Positions 14,232 to 21,139 of a DNA stretch of 21,139 bases are shown in pieces; within the stretch, counting starts at the first letter, position 1, and each line of letters starts with the position of its first letter. Under the pieces are notes generated by a model. The model saw only the letters and a list, made by a program, of their open reading frames with translations, was not told the DNA's origin and made no database searches. The position numbers were made by a program, and so were the translations under genes. The stretch is from an uncultured Peptococcaceae bacterium (GTDB lineage Bacteria > Bacillota > Peptococcia > Peptococcales > Peptococcaceae): contig USCP01000009.1 in assembly GCA_900553245.1 (NCBI GenBank), positions 1-21,139 on the forward strand, in the 5' to 3' direction.

Positions 14232-14240
14232 AGTATAGCA
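14232..14240 (-). promoter_or_regulatory. Extended -10 promoter of the ATP-grasp/CBS operon
   Basis: TGC-TATACT on the minus strand, with the TATACT at 14232-14237. The -35 region is poor, as is usual with an extended -10. The leader is about 35 nt. Confidence 0.5.
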
Positions 14241-14267
14241 CACAACCATGGGCTCTGCACCCTTTCA

Positions 14268-14296
14268 TTGACGAGGAAGGGGTACACGGCTACAAT
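14268..14296 (+). promoter_or_regulatory. Promoter of the FAD-dehydrogenase/corA operon
   Basis: TTGACG (14268-14273), 17-bp spacer, TACAAT (14291-14296): close to the SigA consensus. The predicted start near 14303 is about 24 nt from the start codon. Confidence 0.7.
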
Positions 14297-14326
14297 AGGA
14301 GAAAGTAAACAAAGGAGAGAATAGGC

Positions 14327-15931
14327 ATGATAATCATTAACCAACTCCATCTTGGCATTGATGAGCCCCAGGAACGCTTGCGTGAGAAGATTGCTGAGCG
14401 CTTGCGCCTTCCAAAAGAGGGCTTTTCCTATACAATTTTAAAAGAATCTTTGGACGCGCGTCGTCGTGATACCCCGCGTTTTAGTTATCAGGTGGCCGTG
14501 GATGCACCGCTGAATGAAAAGAAGGTGCGTGCCTTAAAAGATAAAAATATTACTTGGCAGCCTTCTGAACGTATCAAGCCCATTGTGTACGGTGAGGCAC
14601 CGCTAGACGGTCGCCCAATTGTCGTGGGCGCCGGTCCGGCGGGACTTTTTGCCGCTTATATATTGGCAGAGCATGGCTATAAGCCGCTACTGTTGGAGCA
14701 AGGCCAAGCGGTGCCGACACGTACCGAGCAGGTAGATCGTTTTTGGCAAGACGGAACCTTGGACCTTCATTCTAATGTTCAATTTGGTGAAGGTGGTGCC
14801 GGCACCTTTTCTGATGGGAAGCTCACCAGTCGCAGCAAAAATCCTTTGGGGCACAAAGTGAATGAAATCTTTGCGGCGCACGGCGCACCGGAGGAAATCA
14901 CCTACCAAGCCAAGCCTCACATTGGCACCGACCTTTTGGGTGGCGTGATTGTTAGTATGCGTGAGCAAATGATCCACGAAGGCGCTGAAGTGCGCTTTGG
15001 GGTGACGGTACAGTCGCTGCTTTTAGAGGATGGCTTAGATGGGACGCATGTGAAGGGTGTCATGACAAGCGCAGGGGCGTTTTACAGTAATGTGGTGATT
15101 TTAGCCCTTGGCCACAGTAGCCGTGATTTATTCCGCACCTTGCATACGCAGGGGCTTGCCATGGAAGCCAAGCCTTTTGCGATGGGCTTTCGTATCGAAC
15201 ATCCTCAGCGCATGATTGACGAACGTCAACATCGCGATTTGGCAGGACATCCGCGCTTAGGGGCGGCAAGCTATCAGCTTACTTGGCATGATGATGTGCG
15301 TGACCGAGGTGTCTACACATTCTGTATGTGTCCGGGTGGGCAGGTCGTGGCGGCATCCAGCGAGCGGGAACGCTTGGTGGTTAACGGCATGAGTTATCAT
15401 GCCCGTGACCTTGAAAATGCCAATAGTGCGCTGCTTGTAAATATCGGACCGGAGGATTTCGGCAGTGGCATCTTGGATGGCATTTTGTTTCAAGAGCGTA
15501 TTGAAAGCGCTTGCTATGCTTTGGGTGGTGGTGGCTATGTGGCACCGGTACAAACCGTGGGGGATTTCCTCAAGGGTGAAAAAACCACAGTCCTTGGAGA
15601 TATTCGCCCAAGCGTGCGCCCGGGTCACATCTTGAGCGATTTGAGCACCCTTTATCCGGCGGTCATCACTGACAGCTTGCGTGCCGCCATTGGCGGCATG
15701 AGCAGTCGCTTGAAGGGCTTTGATCGCGCGGATGCGGTGCTTACCGGCGCAGAAACCCGTTCTAGCTCACCGGTACGACTCTTGCGCGATAAATACCACC
15801 GTGAAAGTTTGACGATTCACGGCGTCTATCCCATCGGTGAAGGGGCGGGCTACGCTGGAGGTATTGTGAGCTCCGCCATTGATGGCATTGCTTGTGCCCA
15901 AGAAATTATCCAAACTTATCGCGCCGATTAA
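14327..15931 (+). CDS. NAD(P)/FAD-dependent oxidoreductase of the COG2509 group
   Basis: Conserved flavoprotein of unknown substrate, cytoplasmic, 534 residues. Residues 1-90 form a separate N-terminal domain (MIIINQLHLGIDEPQERLRE, with the ESLDARRRDTPRFSY stretch typical of the group). The FAD-binding Rossmann motif VVGAGPAGLFAAYILAEHG starts at about residue 99 with an acidic strand end (LLLEQG). Further signatures are QFGEGGAGTFSDGKLTSR, ALGHSSRDLFRTLHTQG and the C-terminal GVYPIGEGAGYAGGIVSSA, which closes the FAD site. The start ATG 14327 follows AAAGGAG (14311-14317). It is first in an operon with corA, 22 nt away. The group is widespread in Firmicutes and is often labelled only as FAD-dependent dehydrogenase. 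I would not assign a reaction. Confidence 0.9.
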   Translation: MIIINQLHLGIDEPQERLREKIAERLRLPKEGFSYTILKESLDARRRDTPRFSYQVAVDAPLNEKKVRALKDKNITWQPSERIKPIVYGEAPLDGRPIVVGAGPAGLFAAYILAEHGYKPLLLEQGQAVPTRTEQVDRFWQDGTLDLHSNVQFGEGGAGTFSDGKLTSRSKNPLGHKVNEIFAAHGAPEEITYQAKPHIGTDLLGGVIVSMREQMIHEGAEVRFGVTVQSLLLEDGLDGTHVKGVMTSAGAFYSNVVILALGHSSRDLFRTLHTQGLAMEAKPFAMGFRIEHPQRMIDERQHRDLAGHPRLGAASYQLTWHDDVRDRGVYTFCMCPGGQVVAASSERERLVVNGMSYHARDLENANSALLVNIGPEDFGSGILDGILFQERIESACYALGGGGYVAPVQTVGDFLKGEKTTVLGDIRPSVRPGHILSDLSTLYPAVITDSLRAAIGGMSSRLKGFDRADAVLTGAETRSSSPVRLLRDKYHRESLTIHGVYPIGEGAGYAGGIVSSAIDGIACAQEIIQTYRAD

Positions 15932-15953
15932 GGCTCATTAAAGGAGGGCGTGT

Positions 15954-16799
15954 ATGCAAAAAGTCAGCATCCTTCATCGCTTAGAAGACATTGAAAATAC
16001 CTCTAAGGAACAAATCCTACAAATGGTCAGCGAAAGCCAATTAGAAGGGTTTGAAGGCTTCGGTGCCTTCGACATTTTAGGCTTTAACTGGTATGACATT
16101 CATGATCAGAGCAAGGAAACCTATCGTCTGCTTATGTACATCGATGCCAATGACCTCATCATCTACTGCCAGGATGCCAAGGCTTACCGCTATTGCCAAG
16201 AGGTCGTGGAACAATTGCAGTTGGAGGACGATCCCACCAATGAACGCGTATTTTACCGCTTTTTCATGCGCCTCTTGCGAGGTGATATGCAGTATCTGGA
16301 AAACATGGAAGCGCACATCAATGCGGACATGATGACCCTCTTAAACGGTCAACTGGAGGGCGCACTGGATAACATTACTGTCACGCGTCAAGAGTTGATT
16401 CGTCTAAAGCATTATTATGAACAGCTCAACACCGTATTTGATGATATTCTCATCGATGACCATGACTTCTTTAGCGAGGAAGCCATGAAACGTATTTCTA
16501 TTTTGGACACCCGCACCGACCGCTACATCAATAAGGTGCAGGATTTACAGGTCCTCATTAGTCAAACGCAGGATACTTATCAAGCGCAGCTGTCCATTCA
16601 ACAGAATGATTTAATGAAGATTTTTACCATTGTGACCTCGATATTCCTGCCACTGACCTTGATTGTCGGTTGGTACGGCATGAACTTTGAAAATATGCCG
16701 GAACTTACTTGGAAATACGGCTATCTTGCCGTGATTATATGCTGCATTGCGATGGTGGTGGGCATGATTGGCTACTTTAAACACAAAAAATGGTTATAA
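15954..16799 (+). CDS. corA: CorA-family divalent cation transporter
   Basis: Inner-membrane pentameric channel, likely for Mg2+ (possibly Co2+/Ni2+). 281 residues, somewhat shorter than the ~316 of classical CorA. A long cytoplasmic N-terminal domain of mixed and mostly helical sequence (residues 1-215) is followed by two C-terminal membrane helices, with the selectivity motif GMN at residues 242-244 in WYGMNFENMPEL, then a short basic tail KHKKWL. The start ATG 15954 follows AAGGAGG. It is translated from the same transcript as the flavoprotein upstream; no functional link is evident. It ends in a bidirectional terminator shared with thiD. Confidence 0.93.
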   Translation: MQKVSILHRLEDIENTSKEQILQMVSESQLEGFEGFGAFDILGFNWYDIHDQSKETYRLLMYIDANDLIIYCQDAKAYRYCQEVVEQLQLEDDPTNERVFYRFFMRLLRGDMQYLENMEAHINADMMTLLNGQLEGALDNITVTRQELIRLKHYYEQLNTVFDDILIDDHDFFSEEAMKRISILDTRTDRYINKVQDLQVLISQTQDTYQAQLSIQQNDLMKIFTIVTSIFLPLTLIVGWYGMNFENMPELTWKYGYLAVIICCIAMVVGMIGYFKHKKWL

Positions 16800-16837
16800 A
16801 AAAATCCCATCTTCCTTTTCGGGAAGATGGGATTTTT
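16797..16837. terminator. Bidirectional terminator between corA and thiD
   Basis: ATCCCATCTTCC (16804-16815) pairs with GGAAGATGGGAT (16822-16833). An A-run precedes it and a T-run follows, so it serves both converging transcripts. Confidence 0.92.
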
Positions 16838-16848
16838 GATTTGTAGGA

Positions 16849-17670
16849 TTATTTTTCCACCTTGCGATAAGCCCAATGGTTGGTTGGACCGTGGCCGTGA
16901 CCGACGAGAATGCCGTCGGAGATGGCAGCGGCGATATACGCTTTTGCGGTGGTAACCGCTTCCTTCACGCTTTTGCCCTTGGCAAGCTCAGCAGTGATGC
17001 AAGCGGAATAGGTGCAGCCGGTACCATGGGTACGTTCGGTATCCACACGTTCGGCGCTGAGGCTTACCACTTCGCCATCCTCGGTGATGAGGATGTCTTC
17101 CGCATCGGTGTTTTCTAAACGGTGTCCACCCTTAATGACCACATTTTTCACGCCCATTGCTTGAATCTTCTTAGCAGCAGCAAGCAAGTCATCGAGGGTT
17201 TTGATGGTCATGCCGGTGATGACTTCCGCTTCCGGCACGTTTGGCGTGAGAACGGTGGCAAGCGGAAGGATTTCCTTAATCAAGGTGGCTGCGGCTTCGT
17301 TTTCCATCAAAGAAGCGCCGCCCTTTGGCACCATAACAGGGGCTACCACGATTGGGATGTCTGTATGCTTACGCAATTCGCAGGCAACCGCATGCATGAT
17401 GTCAATATCTGGGAGCATGCCGGTCTTTAAGGCCTTGATATCAAAATCATCAAAAACCGCTTTTAATTGAGAATTGACGTTAGGCACAGGCACTTTGTGG
17501 ATATCGTGAACGCCCAAGGTGTTTTGAGAGGTGATTGCCACGATGACGGAGGTGCCGAACACCATACGTTCTTGGAAGGTTTTTAAGTCTGCTTGGATAC
17601 CGGCGCCGCCGCCGCTGTCACTACCGGCGATGGTGAGTGCTTGCGCAACCGGTTTTGCTTCATAACTCAT
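16849..17670 (-). CDS. thiD: Hydroxymethylpyrimidine/phosphomethylpyrimidine kinase
   Basis: Cytoplasmic ribokinase-fold enzyme that phosphorylates HMP to HMP-P and then HMP-PP for thiamine synthesis. 273 residues, the normal length. The N-terminal substrate loop GSDSGGGAGIQADLKTF (from about residue 16) and the C-terminal anion hole with HGTGCTYS (His215, Gly218, Cys219) are intact. The central motif reads VVAPVMVPKGG, with Ala where many homologues have Asp (DPVM); this could tune the activity or choose between HMP and pyridoxine. It is the second gene of a TPP-riboswitch operon, 30 bp after thiW, with AAAGGGG before the start. Pyridoxine kinase activity is the main alternative, but the riboswitch favours thiamine. 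Confidence 0.95.
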   Translation of the reverse strand: MSYEAKPVAQALTIAGSDSGGGAGIQADLKTFQERMVFGTSVIVAITSQNTLGVHDIHKVPVPNVNSQLKAVFDDFDIKALKTGMLPDIDIMHAVACELRKHTDIPIVVAPVMVPKGGASLMENEAAATLIKEILPLATVLTPNVPEAEVITGMTIKTLDDLLAAAKKIQAMGVKNVVIKGGHRLENTDAEDILITEDGEVVSLSAERVDTERTHGTGCTYSACITAELAKGKSVKEAVTTAKAYIAAAISDGILVGHGHGPTNHWAYRKVEK

Positions 17671-17700
17671 AGGATGAACCCCTTTCTTTGTATACGTATT

Positions 17701-18195
17701 TTATTTATTGATTCTGTCTAAGAGACCACGAGATTGGAAGGTTTTTAAGAGTACCCCGGCAACGACTGCCCCAATAATAGAGGAGAGGAAGAAGCTAGGT
17801 ACAAACCCGAATAATGCCACTTCCTTGCCCAAGAAAGGCAAGGCCATAAGAGCGGCAATCATTGCCCCTAAAATCCCAGTCCCGAATACTTCGCCGCAAG
17901 CTGCCAAGGTCATCTTGCCCCAGCGCTTGAAGGCGAGGCCGGCAAGGAGTGCCCCGATCATACTGCCTGGGAAGGCCAAGATGGAGCCGGTGCCCATTAA
18001 ATTACGAATCAGTGAAGATACGAAGGCACAGCCCATCGCGTACCAAGGCCCGAGCGTTACTGCGGTCACCACATTCATAAAGTGCTGAACCGGTGCAGCC
18101 TTTGCTACGCCGACAGGAATCACAATGAAGGCACTAAAGACCACGGTAATGGCAATAAAAAGCCCTGCCAATACCAATTTCTTTGTTTTGTTCAT
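17701..18195 (-). CDS. thiW: ThiW-family ECF transporter S component
   Basis: Small membrane protein that gives substrate specificity to an energy-coupling-factor transporter for a thiamine precursor (the family is predicted to take up the thiazole moiety). 164 residues with about five or six hydrophobic helices; it begins MNKTKKLVLAGLFIAITVVF. VIPVGVAKAAPVQHFMNVV and the glycine-rich FPGSMIGALLAGLAF stretch are typical. The start is ATG 18193-18195; TTG 18201 is a possible alternative nearer to AAAGGGG. The A/A'/T energising subunits are not in the window. It is directly preceded by a TPP riboswitch and followed by thiD. The thiD partner makes HMP an alternative substrate worth considering. 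Confidence 0.9.
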   Translation of the reverse strand: MNKTKKLVLAGLFIAITVVFSAFIVIPVGVAKAAPVQHFMNVVTAVTLGPWYAMGCAFVSSLIRNLMGTGSILAFPGSMIGALLAGLAFKRWGKMTLAACGEVFGTGILGAMIAALMALPFLGKEVALFGFVPSFFLSSIIGAVVAGVLLKTFQSRGLLDRINK

Positions 18196-18220
18196 AATCA
18201 ATAAGTCCCCTTTCTAAAAT

Positions 18221-18256
18221 AAAAAAACGCCTGTGTGACAAAGCACACAGGCGTTT
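18221..18256 (-). terminator. Riboswitch expression-platform terminator
   Basis: AAACGCCTGTGTG/CACACAGGCGTTT (arms 18225-18237 and 18244-18256), 6-nt loop, then a T-run on the minus strand. It lies between the TPP aptamer and thiW, so ligand-bound RNA would end here. Confidence 0.92.
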
Positions 18257-18270
18257 AGTTTGCAGTACAA

Positions 18271-18346
18271 TCACTTTCCTACGCCGGTATCAACCGGATC
18301 AGGTTCAAGGAGTTCACTCTCAGTCCAAAAGGACGCCCCCAGTGCT
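18271..18346 (-). ncRNA. TPP riboswitch (THI element)
   Basis: On the minus strand the conserved THI-box order is clear: GGGGGCGTCC, GGACTGAGAG, GAACCTGATCCGG, TTGATACCGGCGTAGGAAAG. P1 can close through the CACT/AGTG ends. It binds thiamine pyrophosphate and, with the terminator at 18221-18256, should repress thiW-thiD by early termination. Confidence 0.95.
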
Positions 18347-18354
18347 ATAACTCA

Positions 18355-18383
18355 AGTATAACACCTATTGGGAAGAATGCCCA
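18355..18383 (-). promoter_or_regulatory. Promoter of the thiW-thiD operon
   Basis: Minus strand TGGGCA (18378-18383), 17-bp spacer, TATACT (18355-18360). The predicted transcription start near 18348 sits at the first base of the riboswitch, which supports the call. Confidence 0.6.
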
Positions 18384-18426
18384 CCCCATTCATAAAAAAA
18401 TGAAAACCATGGGGCATTGCAAAAAC

Positions 18427-20088
18427 TTATTTGCATTTGCATTGATGATAGAATTTCGCCCCCCCTGCCACATTGATGGCAGTATAACCATGGGCTTGGA
18501 GCATGCGGCAAGCAATGTGGCCGCGTAAGCCTACCATACAAGTGACATAGATTGGTTGATCCTTAGGAAGCTCACTGATGCGGTCGCGGAGAACAGGCAG
18601 TGGGATTTGATGGGTGGATGGCATTGGCACCTTTTGAATTTCCTTATCTCCACGCACATCAAGGAGCACAGCGCCATCCGCTACGAGGGCATCGAGGGCA
18701 TCCATATCGGTCAAATAGCCTTCACCGTTGGCGATGTTTTCGGCAATGTAGCCAGCGAAGTTTACCGGTGCTTTGGCTGTGCCGAATGGAGGTGCGTAGC
18801 AAAGCTCGAGGTCTTGCAAATCATACACACTCAAGCTACCGCGAATAGCAGTCGCAACCACGTCAATGGTCTTTTCAATACCGGAGCCGTGGCCCACTGC
18901 TTGTGCCCCGTAGAGAGTGCCGTCTTCTTTGGAATAAATCACCTTCAAGCACATTTGAGAGGCCCCCGGATAATAGGTGGCATGGTTGGCAGGATAGAGG
19001 TGAATGGCTTGGTAATCATTGATGCCCATTTCATTTAATTGGCGAACATTTTTACCGGTAGCAGCGCAGGTCATATCAAATACACGGGCCACAGCGCTGG
19101 AAAGGGTTCCTTTATAGTGCTTATCTTGGCCACAAATGATGTCTGCGACCATGCGCCCCATACGATTGGCAGGCCCTGCCAATGGCACATAGGCATCTTG
19201 ACCGAAAATATAGTCCTTTACTTGGATAGCATCCCCGATGGCGTAGACATCATCTGCCCCTTGCACATGGAATTGGTCATCAACAATGATGGCGCCGTTT
19301 GCCGCAGTGGCGAAGCCGGCATCCTTCGCCAATTTGCTGTCCGGACGCACACCAATGGCAAGGACGGTAAAGTCGGCATCGATTGTAGTGCCGTCCTTTA
19401 AACGCACCGTCTTACCATCGTTTTCAAAGCCTGCTAAGGCATTGCTCAAATAAACCTTCACCCCGTGGGCACGCAATTCATCGGTAAGTGGGGTGGCCAT
19501 TTCTACATCGAGGGTTTTCATGAGCTGATTAGGACGTTGGACTAAATGCACCTGAATCCCTTGGCGAACAAGATTTTCTGCCATTTCAAGACCAATATAG
19601 CCACCGCCTGCGATGACCGCAGTCTTTGGCTGATTGGCATCGATAAAACCTTTGATATTATCGACATCTTGCACATTACGTACAGTAAAGAGGCGCTCCT
19701 TCGCTTCATCGAGCCCTTCAAGTGTCGGCACAAAAGGCGCTGCCCCGGGAGAGAGGACGAGGACATCGTAAGCTTCCTCTCTGGATGTTCCGGTGGTGAA
19801 ATCGGTCACAGTAACAAATTTTTTCTCGGTGTCAATACTTACCACTTCAGTTTGGACATGGCTGTCGATATTAAACCATGCTTTCATTTTTTCAACGCTT
19901 TGCACCAATAACGCATCACGTTTTTTAATTTCACCACCGATATAATATGGTAAACCGCAGTTTGCAAAGGAAATATGCGCCCCGCGTTCAAACATAACGA
20001 TTTCTACGTTTTCATCTAAACGACGGAGGCGTGCTGCGCAGGATGCGCCGCCGGCCACACCGCCAACAATTAAAACTCTTTTTGCCAT
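18427..20088 (-). CDS. CoA-disulfide reductase-like flavoprotein with C-terminal rhodanese domain
   Basis: FAD- and NAD(P)H-dependent disulfide/persulfide reductase, cytoplasmic, 553 residues, matching the CoADR-RHD/Npsr type rather than the ~440-residue plain reductase. Order: FAD motif VLIVGGVAGGASCAARLRRL (from residue 5); the single redox cysteine in SFANCGLPYY (Cys44); NAD-binding AVIAGGGYIGLEMAENL; the second FAD motif VYAIGDAI; a dimerisation domain; and a rhodanese domain from about residue 455 with active-site loop CMVGLRGH (Cys517). It ends in CKCK, adding two cysteines. Known relatives reduce CoA disulfide, CoA persulfide or polysulfide. The start is ATG 20086-20088 with AAAGGAG eight nt upstream; an in-frame ATG 18 nt earlier overlaps that site. 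A minus-strand TATAAT lies at 20133-20138. Confidence 0.92.
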   Translation of the reverse strand: MAKRVLIVGGVAGGASCAARLRRLDENVEIVMFERGAHISFANCGLPYYIGGEIKKRDALLVQSVEKMKAWFNIDSHVQTEVVSIDTEKKFVTVTDFTTGTSREEAYDVLVLSPGAAPFVPTLEGLDEAKERLFTVRNVQDVDNIKGFIDANQPKTAVIAGGGYIGLEMAENLVRQGIQVHLVQRPNQLMKTLDVEMATPLTDELRAHGVKVYLSNALAGFENDGKTVRLKDGTTIDADFTVLAIGVRPDSKLAKDAGFATAANGAIIVDDQFHVQGADDVYAIGDAIQVKDYIFGQDAYVPLAGPANRMGRMVADIICGQDKHYKGTLSSAVARVFDMTCAATGKNVRQLNEMGINDYQAIHLYPANHATYYPGASQMCLKVIYSKEDGTLYGAQAVGHGSGIEKTIDVVATAIRGSLSVYDLQDLELCYAPPFGTAKAPVNFAGYIAENIANGEGYLTDMDALDALVADGAVLLDVRGDKEIQKVPMPSTHQIPLPVLRDRISELPKDQPIYVTCMVGLRGHIACRMLQAHGYTAINVAGGAKFYHQCKCK

Positions 20089-20789
20089 TAAATAATCTCC
20101 TTTCATATGTCCTATTTATTAAGCTGTCAAATATTATACTATGAACAGGGAGGACTGAGTAGTAAATAACGGTAGCATCTGGGAGATAGTTACTTTTATA
20201 AAGAAAAATGAAAGAAAATGAAATGCCCTTACAAGCAAAACTTGCAAGTCCCCTAGTCCTTGACAGAAAAATCGTTATTCCCCCAAACGTGTAACTCATG
20301 GGGTGGACATTTTACACATAACAGTCTGATAATGACTAAATTTAGATAATTGTTATAGGTGGCAAGTGGTCAACCAATTGCTGTCAATGAAGCCGTTTTG
20401 ATGCCTCCTAGAAAGAGTGGTGTGGCGCCTGAATAGTGCTATTTTACTGAATTGAAAGAAAATAAGGACTTTTATTCAAGCGATTTATTTACGGATATGG
20501 TTATATATTGACTGGATTCGAGTAAAAAAACGCTGTGAATTATTTCTCTTATGTATCTGGACGTTAAAATATGCACTTGACGCCACCTAAATTGTTTATA
20601 ATAATAAAAAGGAAGAACAATTGAAATCGTCCTTGGCGTGCAGAAAACCTTTGAAATTATCTGAAAATAATTGTAAGATGAAGGTAAGAGAATTGTAACA
20701 ATTCAAATGATTACAATTAATAGTGCTCGGCGCAAGGACGCCAAAAGGTATGAGTTGTTTAATCTCAATATTAAATGAGGTGGGAGAAC
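20089..20789. promoter_or_regulatory. 701-bp divergent intergenic region with long fixC leader
   Basis: No convincing gene on either strand. Seen: TATAAT for the disulfide reductase (20133-20138, minus); an 18-bp dyad CAAgTGGTcaACCAaTTG (20363-20380); the fixC promoter (20577-20605); and, in the ~180-nt fixC leader, three copies of ATTGTAA (20670-20676 and 20692-20698 direct, 20711-20717 inverted), a 15-bp palindrome GAATTGTAACAATTC (20690-20704), a GGCG/CGCC hairpin (20729-20742) and a long-range pairing of CGTCCTTGGCG (20627-20637) with CGCAAGGACG (about 20731-20740). Confidence 0.5.
20577..20605 (+). promoter_or_regulatory. Promoter of fixC
   Basis: TTGACG (20577-20582) is followed after 17 bp by AATAAT (20600-20605). 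An overlapping perfect TATAAT (20597-20602) is only 14 bp away. The leader to the start codon is about 180 nt, long for a gene with a simple promoter. Confidence 0.55.
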
Positions 20790-21139
20790 ATGTCAGAAGA
20801 AAGATTTGAAGTGATCGTCATTGGCGGTGGCTTAGCAGGTTTATCTGCGGCATATCGTCTCTCCAAAGCAGGCCGCAAAGTCCTCGTTTTGGAAAAAGCA
20901 CCATTCAGCGGTGCAAAGAATGTATCCGGTGGTCGTATCTACACCTATGCACTTGATAAGCTCATGGGTGACGAATGGAAAGATGCTCCACTCGAACGCG
21001 AAATCAATCAAGAACTCTTGATGATGATGAATGATGAAGATGCAGTTGTTGTAGACACCACTACCAATGCACTTGGTAACCAATCCTACAGTGTATTGCG
21101 TGCACGTTTCGACAAATGGCTTGCTGGTAAAGTTGAAGA
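20790..21139 (+). CDS. fixC: FixC-like electron-transfer flavoprotein-quinone oxidoreductase, 3' end cut
   Basis: First 116 residues of a flavoprotein that takes electrons from electron-transfer flavoprotein (FixAB/EtfAB) to quinone or ferredoxin, probably membrane-associated. The FAD-binding motif VIVIGGGLAGLSAAYRLSKAG begins at residue 8 and ends in VLEK. GAKNVSGGRIYTYAL at about residues 42-56 is characteristic of the FixC/ETF-QO group. The start ATG 20790 follows GAGGTGGGAG. The gene runs off the window at 21139 in the open frame. fixA, fixB and the ferredoxin-like fixX would be expected nearby; none is visible. The long, structured leader and the divergent disulfide reductase suggest redox-linked control, which is inference. 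Confidence 0.9.
   Translation, partial: MSEERFEVIVIGGGLAGLSAAYRLSKAGRKVLVLEKAPFSGAKNVSGGRIYTYALDKLMGDEWKDAPLEREINQELLMMMNDEDAVVVDTTTNALGNQSYSVLRARFDKWLAGKVE

Noticed and set aside
13339..14238. 299-codon open frame antisense to the ATP-grasp ligase
   Set aside because: It lies wholly opposite a gene with clear ATP-grasp motifs, has no ribosome site, and its composition is what the complement of such a gene gives.
20012..20299. 95-codon minus-strand frame upstream of the disulfide reductase
   Set aside because: It overlaps the reductase start in another frame, has no ribosome site and no family likeness.
20281..20340. T-box-like leader suggested by a GGGGTGGAC stretch
   Set aside because: The conserved T-box antiterminator sequence and specifier stem are absent, and no synthetase or amino-acid gene follows.
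20627..20745. Cyclic-di-GMP or other known riboswitch in the fixC leader
   Set aside because: The conserved cores I know for these classes are not present; only generic pairing is seen.

Overview
The window looks like chromosomal DNA of an anaerobic, low-to-moderate GC Firmicute. The evidence is strong AAGGAGG-type ribosome binding sites, SigA-like promoters, compact U-tailed terminators, a TPP riboswitch controlling thiW-thiD, a CoA-disulfide-reductase/rhodanese fusion, a FixC-type flavoprotein and a GltS-family symporter. A Negativicutes member (Veillonella/Dialister/Megasphaera-like) is my best guess. That is inference from gene content; no rRNA or other lineage marker is present.

Layout. 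(1) 1-3373: the 3' part of thrS, then a D-Ala-D-Ala carboxypeptidase gene with an extraordinary Ser/Arg/Pro-rich N-terminal extension. Its reading frame is broken by 5 missing bases inside an internal repeat. (2) 3374-12344: a visibly more AT-rich accessory block. It holds an M20 metallopeptidase divergent from a LysR regulator, a two-gene operon of paralogous LysR regulators, a YtcJ-type amidohydrolase, and a divergent GltS-family transporter. (3) 12345-16838: housekeeping-like DNA of higher GC, with an ATP-grasp ligase/CBS-domain operon divergent from an FAD-dehydrogenase/corA operon. (4) 16849-18383: a TPP-riboswitch-controlled thiW-thiD operon on the minus strand. (5) 18427-21139: a CoA-disulfide-reductase/rhodanese fusion (minus) and the 5' end of fixC (plus), separated by a 701-bp region with no convincing gene but a long structured fixC leader.

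How the parts may work together. Block 2 reads as a regulated scavenging module: one transporter, two metal-dependent amide/peptide hydrolases and three LysR-type regulators. Each hydrolase is divergent from a regulator or a transporter. The M20-LysR pair is bracketed by two direct copies of a ~70-bp palindromic element (3408-3477 and 5951-6018). The whole block is bracketed by two terminators with the same 10-bp stem (3342-3367 and 12345-12370). This suggests a cassette inserted between the convergent dac and CBS genes.

The features most worth a second look are the repeat-pair architecture, the frameshifted carboxypeptidase, the LysR box in the M20-lysR gap, the fixC leader and several small ORFs. 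I see no CRISPR array, rRNA, tRNA, complete insertion sequence or recognisable anti-phage system. I did not find a clearly new named system. The structured repeat pair and the regulator-rich cassette it bounds are the nearest candidate.
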